A stretch of 64,000 nt of DNA from Nisaea sediminum (GCF_014904705.1 NZ_JACZCQ010000003.1:496001-560000), one strand, 5' to 3'; shown: positions 38,344 to 45,611, counted from the stretch's first letter. Program-made: numbers and translations. The notes: generated by a model not told the origin, from the sequence alone.

Positions 38344-38631
38344 TCAGGCCGCGAGGAAGGAAAGCCGCGCGTCGCTCATGGACGGCGACCAGTCGAGGAT
38401 CTCGGCACTCACGACCTTTTCGGCGACGAACGGGTCCTCGGCGACAACGGCTTCCACCGCCTGCCGGGAAGCACCGCCCGCAAGGATCGCCCCGCCCTGC
38501 CCCTCTCCGAGCGTCCCTGCAAGCAGGAAAGCGCCCTCGTCGAAGCCGCGCTTCAGCCACGCCTTGTGCCCCTCGACAAACGTCCCGGCATTGGCGCGGT
38601 TCTCGGCAAATCTGAGCAGGATGATGAACAT
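38344..38631 (-). CDS. YciI-like protein
   Basis: A 95-residue YCII-domain protein (MFIILLRFAENRANAGTFVEGHKAWLKRG then GAFLLAGTLGEGQGGAI). The fold is a ferredoxin-like dimer; a catalytic or detoxifying role is proposed for some members but not known here. It lies 39 bases after the TetR gene and 3 bases before tag, so all three are probably one transcript. Confidence 0.85.
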   Translation of the reverse strand: MFIILLRFAENRANAGTFVEGHKAWLKRGFDEGAFLLAGTLGEGQGGAILAGGASRQAVEAVVAEDPFVAEKVVSAEILDWSPSMSDARLSFLAA

Positions 38632-38670
38632 TCTTGGTCTCCGGAGAAGGTTGGTCTCTGTTGTGATACG

Positions 38671-39249
38671 TCAGGCTGCGCAGTCGCGGACGCGCGCGCT
38701 CAGCCAGTCGGTGATTTCCTCGACCTCGCGCCGGACGAATTCCTCGTCACGGTAGGCATTCGCGAGGGTCGCGACGCCCTGGCTCCAGGCGAGCACGCGC
38801 ATCGCGTTCCGGTCGGACTCCGGGCCGCAGCCGAGCCGCTCGAACTGCAGCCGGAGCCAGTCGCGGAACAGGGTGAAGATCCCGTTCGCGGCGCCCTGCG
38901 CCTGATGGTTCAGCTTGGCGAGCTCCGAGGTCAGCGTCCCGACCGGACAGCCATGCGCCATGATTTCGTTCCGGTGGTCGAGCAGGATGCGGATATAGCA
39001 GCGGATGCGGGTTTCAGGATCCTCCGTCTCCGCCTCCCAGGCCGCGATCATCGCGCGGGTGTCGGCGAGACGGGCCTCGATGACGGCGCCGAGGATCTCG
39101 TCCTTGCTCTTGAAATGATAATAGAAATTGCCGCGCGAGATACCGACCTCGGACGCGATGTCAGCGAAGGAGGTGTTCTCGAAACCCTGGCGGTAGAAGA
39201 GATCGTCCGCGGACGCGACGATCTGCTCGAAGGTCTTTCCGTCGCTCAT
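38671..39249 (-). CDS. TetR-family repressor
   Basis: A 192-residue regulator. The DNA-binding domain is FEQIVASADDLFYRQGFENTSFADIASEVGISRGNFYYHFKSKDEIL, with a good helix-turn-helix; the C-terminal ligand domain resembles the TetR_C group of NemR-like proteins (HGCPVGTLTSEL). NemR relatives sense electrophiles, so this is a plausible sensor for reactive aldehydes or quinones, by inference. AAGGAGG precedes ATG 39249. Two operator-like dyads lie 29 and 56 bases upstream, implying autoregulation of the TetR-yciI-tag operon. Confidence 0.9.
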   Translation of the reverse strand: MSDGKTFEQIVASADDLFYRQGFENTSFADIASEVGISRGNFYYHFKSKDEILGAVIEARLADTRAMIAAWEAETEDPETRIRCYIRILLDHRNEIMAHGCPVGTLTSELAKLNHQAQGAANGIFTLFRDWLRLQFERLGCGPESDRNAMRVLAWSQGVATLANAYRDEEFVRREVEEITDWLSARVRDCAA

Positions 39250-39269
39250 TTCCGCCTCCTTGATTGGCC

Positions 39270-39320
39270 AATCGAATTAGGACGCTCGTCCTAATTCGAT
39301 TGTTTAGGACAAGCGTCCTA
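39270..39320. promoter_or_regulatory. paired TetR operators
   Basis: Two copies of TAGGAC-N4-GTCCTA: site 1 at 39278-39293 and site 2 at 39305-39320, centres 27 bases apart. Site 1 is embedded in a larger perfect dyad with 14-base arms (AATCGAATTAGGAC and GTCCTAATTCGATT, 39270-39301). They stand directly upstream of the TetR gene on its transcript side, the position expected for autorepression. Confidence 0.75.
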
Positions 39321-39325
39321 GAGAG

Positions 39326-40198
39326 TCAAGCAGGCTGCGCGGCGGGTTTCGTCCGCCTTTCCCGGAACATCATGTAAAGCGAGGAGGTGAAGATGACGGC
39401 CGCGCCGGCAAGCGTGTAGACGCTCGGCAGTTCGGCGAAGAACAGGTAGCCAAAGCCGGCGGCATAGATCAGCTTGGTATATTCCACCGGCCCCACGACG
39501 CTGGCCTCGCCGAGGCGGAGCGCCTTGACCGCGATCCATTGTCCGGCGACGGCGAGCAGGCCGATGGCGGCGAGGATCGCCCCGTCGCCCGGATCCGGCG
39601 TCTTCCAGAGCCACAGCATCGGAAAACCGGACAGCAGACCGATAAAGATTGCCTGGTAGGCGAGGATCGTCCCGGTGCTCTCGGTCTGGGCGAGACGGCG
39701 TACCGAGACCTGGGCCACCGCCGCGCCGAGCGCTCCCGCCACCGGGATGAGGACATAGAGATCAAACAGCCCCTCGGCACCCGGCCGCATCACGACGAGC
39801 ACACCGAAGAACCCCGCGACAACCGCGACAATCCGGTGCGGCCCGACCCGTTCTCTCAGAAAAAACGCCGCCAGCAGCGCGACGAAGAACACCTTCGCGA
39901 AGGCGAGTGTCACCGCCATGGTGAGCGGCAGCACGGCGATCGCCCAGATGGCCGTCGAGAGCGCCGTGAAGGCCCCGGTCAGCCGCAAGATGTGAAGACC
40001 GGGGCGCTCCGTCTTCAGGCTTCCCGGGAAACCACGGGCGAGCGCCGGCAGCACTGACAGAAGGACGCAAAGCTGGCGGACGAAAAGAATCTCCAGCACG
40101 TGATAGTCGGCAACGACACTCTTCATCAGGGCCGATTGCCCGGCGAACAGACCGGCGGCAAGCAGCGCCCAGAGGAGTCCCTGAAGGTTCCCCGGCAT
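39326..40198 (-). CDS. EamA-family (DMT) transporter
   Basis: A 290-residue inner-membrane permease with ten hydrophobic helices arranged as two EamA repeats (LLWALLAAGLFAGQSALMKSV, then LGAAVAQVSVRRLAQTES). The substrate is unknown; relatives export amino acids, metabolites or drugs. ATG 40198 starts the natural N-terminus. It diverges from a small DNA-binding protein across a palindrome at 40226-40245 and ends six bases before the TetR operators. Confidence 0.88.
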   Translation of the reverse strand: MPGNLQGLLWALLAAGLFAGQSALMKSVVADYHVLEILFVRQLCVLLSVLPALARGFPGSLKTERPGLHILRLTGAFTALSTAIWAIAVLPLTMAVTLAFAKVFFVALLAAFFLRERVGPHRIVAVVAGFFGVLVVMRPGAEGLFDLYVLIPVAGALGAAVAQVSVRRLAQTESTGTILAYQAIFIGLLSGFPMLWLWKTPDPGDGAILAAIGLLAVAGQWIAVKALRLGEASVVGPVEYTKLIYAAGFGYLFFAELPSVYTLAGAAVIFTSSLYMMFRERRTKPAAQPA

Positions 40199-40225
40199 GG
40201 TATGACTTTCTTGTGAGAAATTTAT

Positions 40226-40245
40226 TTTGGTACATTGGTACCAAA
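40226..40245. promoter_or_regulatory. 20-base palindrome in a divergent promoter region
   Basis: TTTGGTAC-ATTG-GTACCAAA, perfect eight-base arms, lying midway between the EamA gene and a ribbon-helix-helix-like gene. Its symmetry and position fit an operator controlling both genes. Confidence 0.5.
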
Positions 40246-40247
40246 TT

Positions 40248-40547
40248 ATGGAGGAGTCAATCCGCGCCGCTCCGGCGCGGGGAAAGCGGCCGGTCATGGC
40301 AATGATAAAGCAGGTCGAGCGGGTGCAGACCGGGGTGCGGATCGAGAAACGGATCCTTAAGGTCCTGAAGGCGCTGGCGGCGCATCACGAGATCAGCCTC
40401 GGCGATCTGATCGAGGGGATGGTACTGCACAATTTCGAGGGTAAGGCGCCGTTCGGTCCGGAGACGCTGGCCTTCATCGAGACGATGCGATCCGCCTACA
40501 AGCTGGATCTGACGGCGGCAGATGCGCACAGGCTGTCGGAGGATTGA
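40248..40547 (+). CDS. ribbon-helix-helix-like small DNA-binding protein
   Basis: About 99 residues. The segment VQTGVRIEKRILKVLKALAAHHEISLGDLIEGMVLHNFEG has the beta-strand, helix and helix order and spacing of CopG/Arc-type proteins. The remaining C-terminus is a short helical extension. ATG 40248 starts three bases after the palindrome and has no visible Shine-Dalgarno; ATG 40296 (MAMIKQVERV) is an alternative. It may bind the adjoining palindrome and control the EamA gene. Confidence 0.7.
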   Translation: MEESIRAAPARGKRPVMAMIKQVERVQTGVRIEKRILKVLKALAAHHEISLGDLIEGMVLHNFEGKAPFGPETLAFIETMRSAYKLDLTAADAHRLSED

Positions 40548-40570
40548 GGGGCACCCCCCATCATCCAAGT

Positions 40571-40599
40571 CGTCATCCTGGCCGGAGAACCGGGATGAC
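40571..40599 (+). repeat. intergenic palindromic repeat, shortened copy C, also terminator-like
   Basis: GTCATCCTGGCCGGAGAACC then GGGATGAC: the two ends of the repeat seen at 37634-37721, joined without the middle. It folds as GTCATCC/GGATGAC plus internal GG/CC and is followed by GTTCCTTT, so it could terminate the upstream plus-strand gene. Confidence 0.65.
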
Positions 40600-40877
40600 G
40601 TTCCTTTAATTGCGAGGCTCAGAAAGTCAGGGCATCGCCACTGGCAACGTTCGACCCCATCCGCGTGAACGCTATGAAACGTGCCCTTTCCATTCACAGG
40701 AAACGCTTTTTTTGAAATCCAAAAACGTCACTCCCGCTCACCTGATCGGCCTGATTGATTACACGCATAAAGCGTATTAATAATTTATTGCTCGCCCGTT
40801 AAATAAAAGTCAGCAAATCGCAAAGCATCCAGCTTTTCGAGCGCACTGGATCTGGCGAACCTCAAGAGGAGCCTGGA
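40600..40877. other. gap before the S74 protein gene
   Basis: No supportable gene. A promoter fits here: TTGATT at 40755-40760, 17 bases, then TAATAA at 40778-40783, with an AT-rich stretch and a Shine-Dalgarno AGAGGAG six bases before the next ATG. Confidence 0.45.
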
Positions 40878-41474
40878 ATGACAAATATGACAATCGTTGC
40901 CGAAGCAACAGATGATCAAACAATTATTGACATGAAGCCCAATGGCTTAGGCGGAGCAGCTCTCCGGCTATTCCATGGCGGCGATACTCAACGCTGGGAA
41001 TTCCGTAACATCAACAAGGTCTGGGATTTGCTTTACGTCGACGACACCGGCCAGCTTTTTCAGGTCCTGGTATCAAACGGAAACGGCAGCCTGATCTTTC
41101 CCGAGGCACCGCAAATTCCGAACGCGACCGACATGGTGATCGATGGGAACGGAAACATCGGCAAACAAAGCTCTTCGGCGCGCTACAAGGAGAACATCAA
41201 GCCCCTGAGCGAAGACTTCGCGAAAGTGATGGCGCTGAAGCCGGTCTCGTTTTCCTACAAGGGAACCTCAGCCGAACAGATCGGCTATCTCGCGGAAGAC
41301 GTCGATGCGGCCGGGCTGTCGAACCTCGTGCAATGCGATAACGAGGGACAGCCCGATGCGGTCAATTACAAACATCTCGGCATCTACGCGATCGAACTGC
41401 TGAAACAACAGAGCCAGGTCATCGAACAGCTCCAGGAGAAACTCCAGGCGCTTGAGACCAAGCTGGTCAATTAG
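40878..41474 (+). CDS. peptidase-S74 (intramolecular chaperone) tail-type protein
   Basis: A 198-residue protein. The C-terminal 90 residues are the S74 chaperone domain of phage tail spikes and fibres: SSSARYKENIKPL (Ser-Lys self-cleavage dyad), LKPVSFSYKGTSAEQIGYLAEDVD and PDAVNYKHLGIYAIELLKQQ, ending in a coiled coil (IEQLQEKLQALETKL). Residues 1-95 are a beta-rich part without a known fold to me. No other phage gene is near, so it is a moron or domesticated gene. Base use is ordinary for the genome except for the first 20 codons. Confidence 0.8.
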   Translation: MTNMTIVAEATDDQTIIDMKPNGLGGAALRLFHGGDTQRWEFRNINKVWDLLYVDDTGQLFQVLVSNGNGSLIFPEAPQIPNATDMVIDGNGNIGKQSSSARYKENIKPLSEDFAKVMALKPVSFSYKGTSAEQIGYLAEDVDAAGLSNLVQCDNEGQPDAVNYKHLGIYAIELLKQQSQVIEQLQEKLQALETKLVN

Positions 41475-41520
41475 CCACCGCCTCTGTGGGCGTCGATGTG
41501 ATACCCCCAGCCGCCTCGCC

Positions 41521-41566
41521 GGAACCCGGCGGTGACGACACGATCAATGTCGCTCGACCGGGTTCC
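41521..41566 (+). terminator. hairpin after the S74 protein gene
   Basis: GGAACCCGG (41521-41529) and CCGGGTTCC (41558-41566) make a nine-pair stem with a 28-base loop; a smaller CGCCGG/CCGGCG hairpin overlaps its left arm. It lies 47 bases past the stop codon, with no T run, so it is a weak terminator candidate. Confidence 0.35.
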
Positions 41567-41569
41567 GCC

Positions 41570-41655
41570 ATCATTCCGGCCGGAGAGCCGGGACCCAGGC
41601 GATCGAAGGGCCGCGCCCTCCCTCCCCCGGGTCCCCGCGTTCGCGAGGATGACGA
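41570..41655. repeat. intergenic palindromic repeat, copy B
   Basis: The second full copy of the element described at 37634-37721: TCATTCCGGCCGGAGAGCC, internal GGGACCCAGG and CCGGGTCCCC, and the right end GCGAGGATGACGAC. It lies 25 bases past the serA stop, between convergent genes. Confidence 0.8.
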
Positions 41656-41680
41656 CCTTTAGAGGTGTTACTGCCGAACC

Positions 41681-43258
41681 TCAGAACTTCAGCGCATCGA
41701 CCCGGGCGACGTTCGGCAGGCTCTTCACCCTTGCCAGCAGATCGTCGCTCACCGCGCTGTCGACCTCGACCAGCGCGACGGCCTCGCCGCCCTCTTCCCG
41801 GCGGCCGAGATGGAAGGTCGCGATATTGACCCCCGCATCGCCGAGCGCGGAGCCGAGCGCGCCGATAAAGCCCGGCTTGTCGTAGTTGCGGACATAGAGC
41901 ATGTGCGCGCCGAACTCGGCCTCGATGGCGATGCCCTGGACGTCGACCAGACGCGGCAGGGTGCCGGCGAAGAGCGTTCCGGCCATCGAGCGGGTGCGCT
42001 CGCCGGTCTCGACCGTGACCCGGAGCATGGTCTGGTAGTCGCAGGGCCGGTCATGCCTGACCGTGGTGACCGCGATGCCGCGGGCTTGTGCCTCGGCAGG
42101 CGCGCTGACCATGTTGACCGAGGCGAGCGCCGGCTTCAGCAGCCCCGCGAGCGCCGCCGCGACCACCGGCGCCGGATTGATCTCTGCCGCCTGCCCCTCG
42201 AACTCGATTGCCACCGACTTGATCGCGCTGCCGATCACCTGCCCGGTAAAAGCTCCGAGATTCTCGGCGAGCTTCATGTAGGGCTTCAGCAGCGGCGCCT
42301 CCTCGGCGGTCACCGAGGGCATGTTCACCGCGTTCGTGACGGCGCCGGTCAGCAGGTAGTCGGACATCTGCTCCGCCACCTGCAATGCCACTTTCTCCTG
42401 CGCTTCCGTGGTGGAGGCGCCGAGATGCGGCGTGGCGACGAAATTCGGCGCACCGAACAGCACGTTCTCCTTCGCCGGTTCCTCGACGAAAACGTCGAAG
42501 GCCGCGCCCGCTACGTGTCCGGTCTCGAGCGCACCCCGCAGCGCCACCTCGTCCACCAGACCGCCGCGGGCGCAGTTGATGATGCGCACGCCCGGCTTCA
42601 TCTTCTGGATCGCCGCCGCATCGATGATATTGCGGGTCGCGTCGGTCAACGGCGTGTGCAGGCTGATGATGTCCGCCTCGGCGAAGAGCTCGTCCAGCTC
42701 CAGCTTGGTCACGCCGAGTTGCGCCGCGCGGTCGTCGCTGAGATAGGGATCGTAAGCGGCGACCTTCATCTTCAGGCCCCGCGCCCGTTCGGCGACGATG
42801 GCGCCGATATTGCCGCAGCCGATCAGGCCAAGACGCTTGCCGGTGAGCTCGACGCCCATGAACTTTGATTTCTCCCACTTGCCGTCCTGGGTGGAACGGT
42901 CCGCGGCGGGAATCTGGCGGGCGAGCGCGAACATCATGGCGATCGCGTGTTCCGCCGTGGTGATGGCGTTTCCGAAGGGCGTGTTCATGACGACCACGCC
43001 GGCAGAGGTCGCGGCGGCGGTGTCGACATTGTCCACGCCGATCCCTGCCCTCCCGACGACTTTCAGGTTTGTCGCCTTCGCCAGCACCTCCGCCGTCACC
43101 TTGGTGGCGGACCGGATGGCGAGACCGTCGTAATCGGCAATGATCGCGAGCAGTTCTTCGGCCGAAAGGCCGGGTTTGAAATCGGTTTCGAGGCCGCGGG
43201 CGCGGAAGATCTCCACGGCGGCAGGGCTCAGCTTGTCTGAGATAAGGACTTTGGGCAC
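41681..43258 (-). CDS. serA: D-3-phosphoglycerate dehydrogenase
   Basis: A 525-residue enzyme for the first step of serine synthesis. The NAD-binding motif is GLIGCGNIGAIVAERARGL, the catalytic His is in TPHLGASTTEAQ and the catalytic Arg region is INCARGGLVDE. The C-terminal third is the ASB plus ACT domains of the longer bacterial form, with the ACT motif KPGFIGALGSALGDAGVNIA. GTG 43258 has GAGGAG seven bases before it and gives the standard start PKVLISDKLSP; ATG 43288 adds ten residues and is less likely. It follows serC by 78 bases. Confidence 0.95.
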   Translation of the reverse strand: MPKVLISDKLSPAAVEIFRARGLETDFKPGLSAEELLAIIADYDGLAIRSATKVTAEVLAKATNLKVVGRAGIGVDNVDTAAATSAGVVVMNTPFGNAITTAEHAIAMMFALARQIPAADRSTQDGKWEKSKFMGVELTGKRLGLIGCGNIGAIVAERARGLKMKVAAYDPYLSDDRAAQLGVTKLELDELFAEADIISLHTPLTDATRNIIDAAAIQKMKPGVRIINCARGGLVDEVALRGALETGHVAGAAFDVFVEEPAKENVLFGAPNFVATPHLGASTTEAQEKVALQVAEQMSDYLLTGAVTNAVNMPSVTAEEAPLLKPYMKLAENLGAFTGQVIGSAIKSVAIEFEGQAAEINPAPVVAAALAGLLKPALASVNMVSAPAEAQARGIAVTTVRHDRPCDYQTMLRVTVETGERTRSMAGTLFAGTLPRLVDVQGIAIEAEFGAHMLYVRNYDKPGFIGALGSALGDAGVNIATFHLGRREEGGEAVALVEVDSAVSDDLLARVKSLPNVARVDALKF

Positions 43259-43336
43259 GGCTTGCTCCTCGTGCTCGGAATTCTGCATGTCTGGGAAAGA
43301 CGCCCCCGGCGGCCTCGCCGGGAGCCATCCGTCAGG

Positions 43337-44500
43337 TCAGGCGGCCCGCGAGTTGGACTGCTTCACCTCGCCATAGGCCCAGTCGAGCCATGGCAGGAGC
43401 GCTTCCATGTCGGAGGCCTCGACCGTCGCCCCGCCCCAGAGCCTGAGCCCGGCCGGCGCGTCGCGGTAGCCGTTGATGTCAAAAGCGACACCTTCGGCCT
43501 CCAGCAGGCTGTCGATCTGCTTGGTCGCGGCCCGCTGGTCCACCTCTGAAAGCCCGTCGAACCAGGGATCGGAGATCGAGACGCAGATCGAGGTGCAGGA
43601 GCGCACTGCCGGATCCTTTGCAAGGAAGCCGGCCCAGTCGCTCGTCGCGACCCATTTCTCGACCGCGGCGAGATTGGCCTCGGAGCGGGCGATCAGGCCC
43701 TTCAGGCCGCCGACGCCTTCCGCCCATTTCAGCGCGTCGAGCACGTCCTCGACCGCCAGCATGGAGGGCGTGTTGATGGTCTCGCCCTTGAAGATGCCCT
43801 CGATGAGCTTGCCGCCCTTGGTCATGCGGAAGAGCTTTGGCAGCGGCCAGGCCGGGACATAGGTCTCCAGCCGTTCGACGGCGCGCGGGCTGAGGATCAG
43901 CATGCCGTGCGCCCCCTCGCCGCCCAGCACCTTCTGCCAGGAGAAGGTGGTGACGTCGAGCTTGTCCCAGGGCAGATCCATGGCGAAGACGGCCGAGGTC
44001 GCATCGCAGATCGTCAGCCCCTCGCGGTCATCGGCTATCCAGTCGCCGTTCGGGACGCGAACGCCTGAGGTGGTGCCGTTCCAGGTGAAGACCACGTCGC
44101 GCTTCGGATCCACTTTGGCCAGGTCGGCGATCTCGCCGTAGCCAGCCTCGATCACGCGGACATCCTTCAGCTTCAGCTGCTTGACCGCGTCGGTGACCCA
44201 GCCGGAGCCAAAGCTTTCCCAGGCCAGCAGGTCGACGCCGCGGGCACCGAGCATGGTCCACATGGCCATCTCGACGGCACCGGTGTCGGAGCCGGGCACG
44301 ATGCCGATCCGGTAATCGTCCGGCACGCCGAGCACGGCGCGGGTGCGGTCGATCACTTCCTTGAGTTTTGATTTTCCGATTTTCGAGCGGTGAGACCGCC
44401 CGAGAGCGGCGTCAGAGAGTGCAGCGGGGCCCCATCCGGGTCGCTTAGCGCAAGGTCCGGATGAGAACTGGGGAGCGCGCGGGGTTGCCGTCGGCTTCAT
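43337..44500 (-). CDS. serC: phosphoserine aminotransferase
   Basis: A 387-residue class V aminotransferase converting phosphohydroxypyruvate to phosphoserine. The PLP lysine is in [17 protein letters not shown], and [12 protein letters not shown] at the N-terminus and [16 protein letters not shown] are typical of the alphaproteobacterial/archaeal-type enzyme. ATG 44500 has GAAGGA before it. It is the first gene of a serC-serA operon behind a structured leader. SerB is encoded at 11.9 kb. Confidence 0.95.
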   Translation of the reverse strand: MKPTATPRAPQFSSGPCAKRPGWGPAALSDAALGRSHRSKIGKSKLKEVIDRTRAVLGVPDDYRIGIVPGSDTGAVEMAMWTMLGARGVDLLAWESFGSGWVTDAVKQLKLKDVRVIEAGYGEIADLAKVDPKRDVVFTWNGTTSGVRVPNGDWIADDREGLTICDATSAVFAMDLPWDKLDVTTFSWQKVLGGEGAHGMLILSPRAVERLETYVPAWPLPKLFRMTKGGKLIEGIFKGETINTPSMLAVEDVLDALKWAEGVGGLKGLIARSEANLAAVEKWVATSDWAGFLAKDPAVRSCTSICVSISDPWFDGLSEVDQRAATKQIDSLLEAEGVAFDINGYRDAPAGLRLWGGATVEASDMEALLPWLDWAYGEVKQSNSRAA

Positions 44501-44579
44501 CGTATCATCCTTCAATGTGACCACTCGTTGGGGAGTGGCGGCCCGCCGCTGACGCTATGGATTTCCGCGGCGCTGTCAA
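44501..44579 (-). promoter_or_regulatory. serC leader: promoter and probable serC RNA motif
   Basis: On the minus strand, TTGACA stands at 44579-44574 as a -35 element, with the -10 unclear. Next comes a GC-rich segment with GGCGG/CCGCC and a hairpin of perfect six-base arms (CCACTC, loop of six, GAGTGG; 44521-44538), then GAAGGA and the serC start. This matches what I recall of the serC motif, a conserved RNA upstream of serC-serA operons in alphaproteobacteria, ending close to the ribosome-binding site. The ligand, if any, is unknown. Confidence 0.5.
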
Positions 44580-44662
44580 CCGGTGAATTCGGCCGAAAAT
44601 GCTGCGGCGCACCAATTTCCGTGCGATCTCACCCTTATGTGGCGGCCCGTCAAACCGTTCGC

Positions 44663-44726
44663 CCCATTGTTGCAATGGGCTCAATTACATCGATAATTGG
44701 CTTAAATCTTTTGCAATAGTTGCAAA
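44663..44726. promoter_or_regulatory. cluster of three dyads with TTGCAA cores
   Basis: Three perfect or near-perfect palindromes within 65 bases: CCCATTG-TTG-CAATGGG (44663-44679), CAATTA-CATCGA-TAATTG (44682-44699) and TTTGCAA-TAG-TTGCAAA (44710-44726). They lie between the serC promoter and the small RNA promoter and are probably binding sites for one or more dimeric regulators. Confidence 0.4.
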
Positions 44727-44792
44727 TTCCACACATTCCCCGATGGAAAGCGGCTCGTGCGCATTCGAAATCAATTTGCTTGGAGGAATGGG

Positions 44793-44821
44793 TTGCACCG
44801 CGAAAAAATGCGACATATATT
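44793..44821 (+). promoter_or_regulatory. promoter of the small RNA
   Basis: TTGCAC at 44793-44798, a 17-base spacer, then TATATT at 44816-44821: a near-consensus vegetative promoter. The expected start is about 44828, which is the base of the first hairpin of the RNA below. Confidence 0.75.
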
Positions 44822-44827
44822 GTGCAC

Positions 44828-44912
44828 TGCAATACGGACTGCCCAGCCGTATTGTTTACTTCTTGGGCGTTTCCTCCCTTAACTCGGGCCGCTGAAAAGC
44901 GGCCCTTTTTTC
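44828..44912 (+). ncRNA. mmgR: MmgR/alpha-r8-like trans-acting small RNA
   Basis: About 85 nucleotides. Hairpin 1 has eight pairs (CAATACGG at 44830-44837, CCGTATTG at 44847-44854, nine-base loop). A single-stranded region follows with TTTCCTCCCT at 44870-44879, a stretch complementary to Shine-Dalgarno sequences. A Rho-independent terminator ends it: GGGCCGC (44886-44892), TGAAAA loop, GCGGCCC (44899-44905), six T's. Conserved UUUCCUCCCU next to a terminator hairpin is, as I recall, the hallmark of the alpha-r8 family, whose member MmgR limits polyhydroxybutyrate in Sinorhizobium. The overlapping short reading frames are not needed. Function here is inferred from the family. Confidence 0.75.
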
Positions 44913-45101
44913 TTGCCTACCGGCCGGATCTGACCGGCAAGTTCCGCCCCCCCAAGGGCGGCAGAAATCTCCTGCCCGATCACGCAGGATGATATTTTAT
45001 TATTTATTTTCAACATATTATCCATCTTCAACGCACTTGGCCCCGGAATTGCTCCGTTGCTTCCGACAACGAACACAGCATCCGAGACCTGGAGCAATTA
45101 A
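44913..45101. other. gap between the small RNA and the next gene
   Basis: No supportable gene. It begins with a second hairpin just after the small-RNA terminator (CTTGCC at 44912-44917 with GGCAAG at 44936-44941), and contains a strongly T/A-rich stretch at 44990-45030 that may be the promoter of the gene at 45102. Confidence 0.45.
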
Positions 45102-45611
45102 ATGGCTGATATCGATTTCCGAACCTGGCCCGCACACTCTTCCGACAGCGCCCACGGGCGCCAGGAATGGATGGTTCCCGCGGGTCGCTTCAATCGCGGC
45201 CACGGTAGGGCAAGCCTCGGAAACAGCGTTTCCGATGCCGCGAACCAGAATTTCGGGGCACCCGAGTTTTCCCTGCTCGACCAGCTTCCGGAAGTCATCG
45301 TCGATGCCGTTGGAGAATGGGCTCTGCACCTTCAGGGACAGTCCTGGCGCCTGCGCCGACGCGCCCTGAACCGTTTCGCCGAAGCCTTCGCGGACCAGTT
45401 TCTCGCTCTCAACCCGTCCCTCACGGACGAGGAATACGAGAGCCTGACCGATATTGGATATACCTGCCTGCTTGAGCTTCTCGACGAAGGCCAGCCACTG
45501 TTCGACCTCGACCAGGCCCATTGCTTCAAGCGTAGCGTCCATGACGCCCATAGGGACGCAGCGGAACTCTATCTGGCATTGAACGGCCCGTCTCCCGCGA
45601 CGGTTCACTGA
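45102..45611 (+). CDS. hypothetical protein
   Basis: A 169-residue soluble protein. The N-terminus is rich in His, Gly and Asn; the core PEFSLLDQLPEVIVDAVGEWALHLQG... looks like a helical bundle with acidic and aromatic residues (LNPSLTDEEYESLTDIGYTCLLELLDEGQPLFDL). I do not recognise it. GGAG precedes the ATG by eight bases, and a strong terminator follows at 45644-45671, so it is a complete single-gene unit. A long antisense frame over the same bases lacks these signals. Confidence 0.7.
   Translation: MADIDFRTWPAHSSDSAHGRQEWMVPAGRFNRGHGRASLGNSVSDAANQNFGAPEFSLLDQLPEVIVDAVGEWALHLQGQSWRLRRRALNRFAEAFADQFLALNPSLTDEEYESLTDIGYTCLLELLDEGQPLFDLDQAHCFKRSVHDAHRDAAELYLALNGPSPATVH

Noticed and set aside
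44599-44992. Short plus-strand reading frames over the small RNA
   Set aside because: They cross the terminator hairpin and lack a credible start; the RNA elements explain the sequence better.
44913-45101. Candidate extra small RNA after the MmgR-like terminator
   Set aside because: The second hairpin lacks a promoter and T tract; it may only strengthen termination.
45018-45608. A 196-codon minus-strand frame overlapping the hypothetical gene at 45102
   Set aside because: The plus-strand gene has a good Shine-Dalgarno and its own terminator; the antisense frame has neither.
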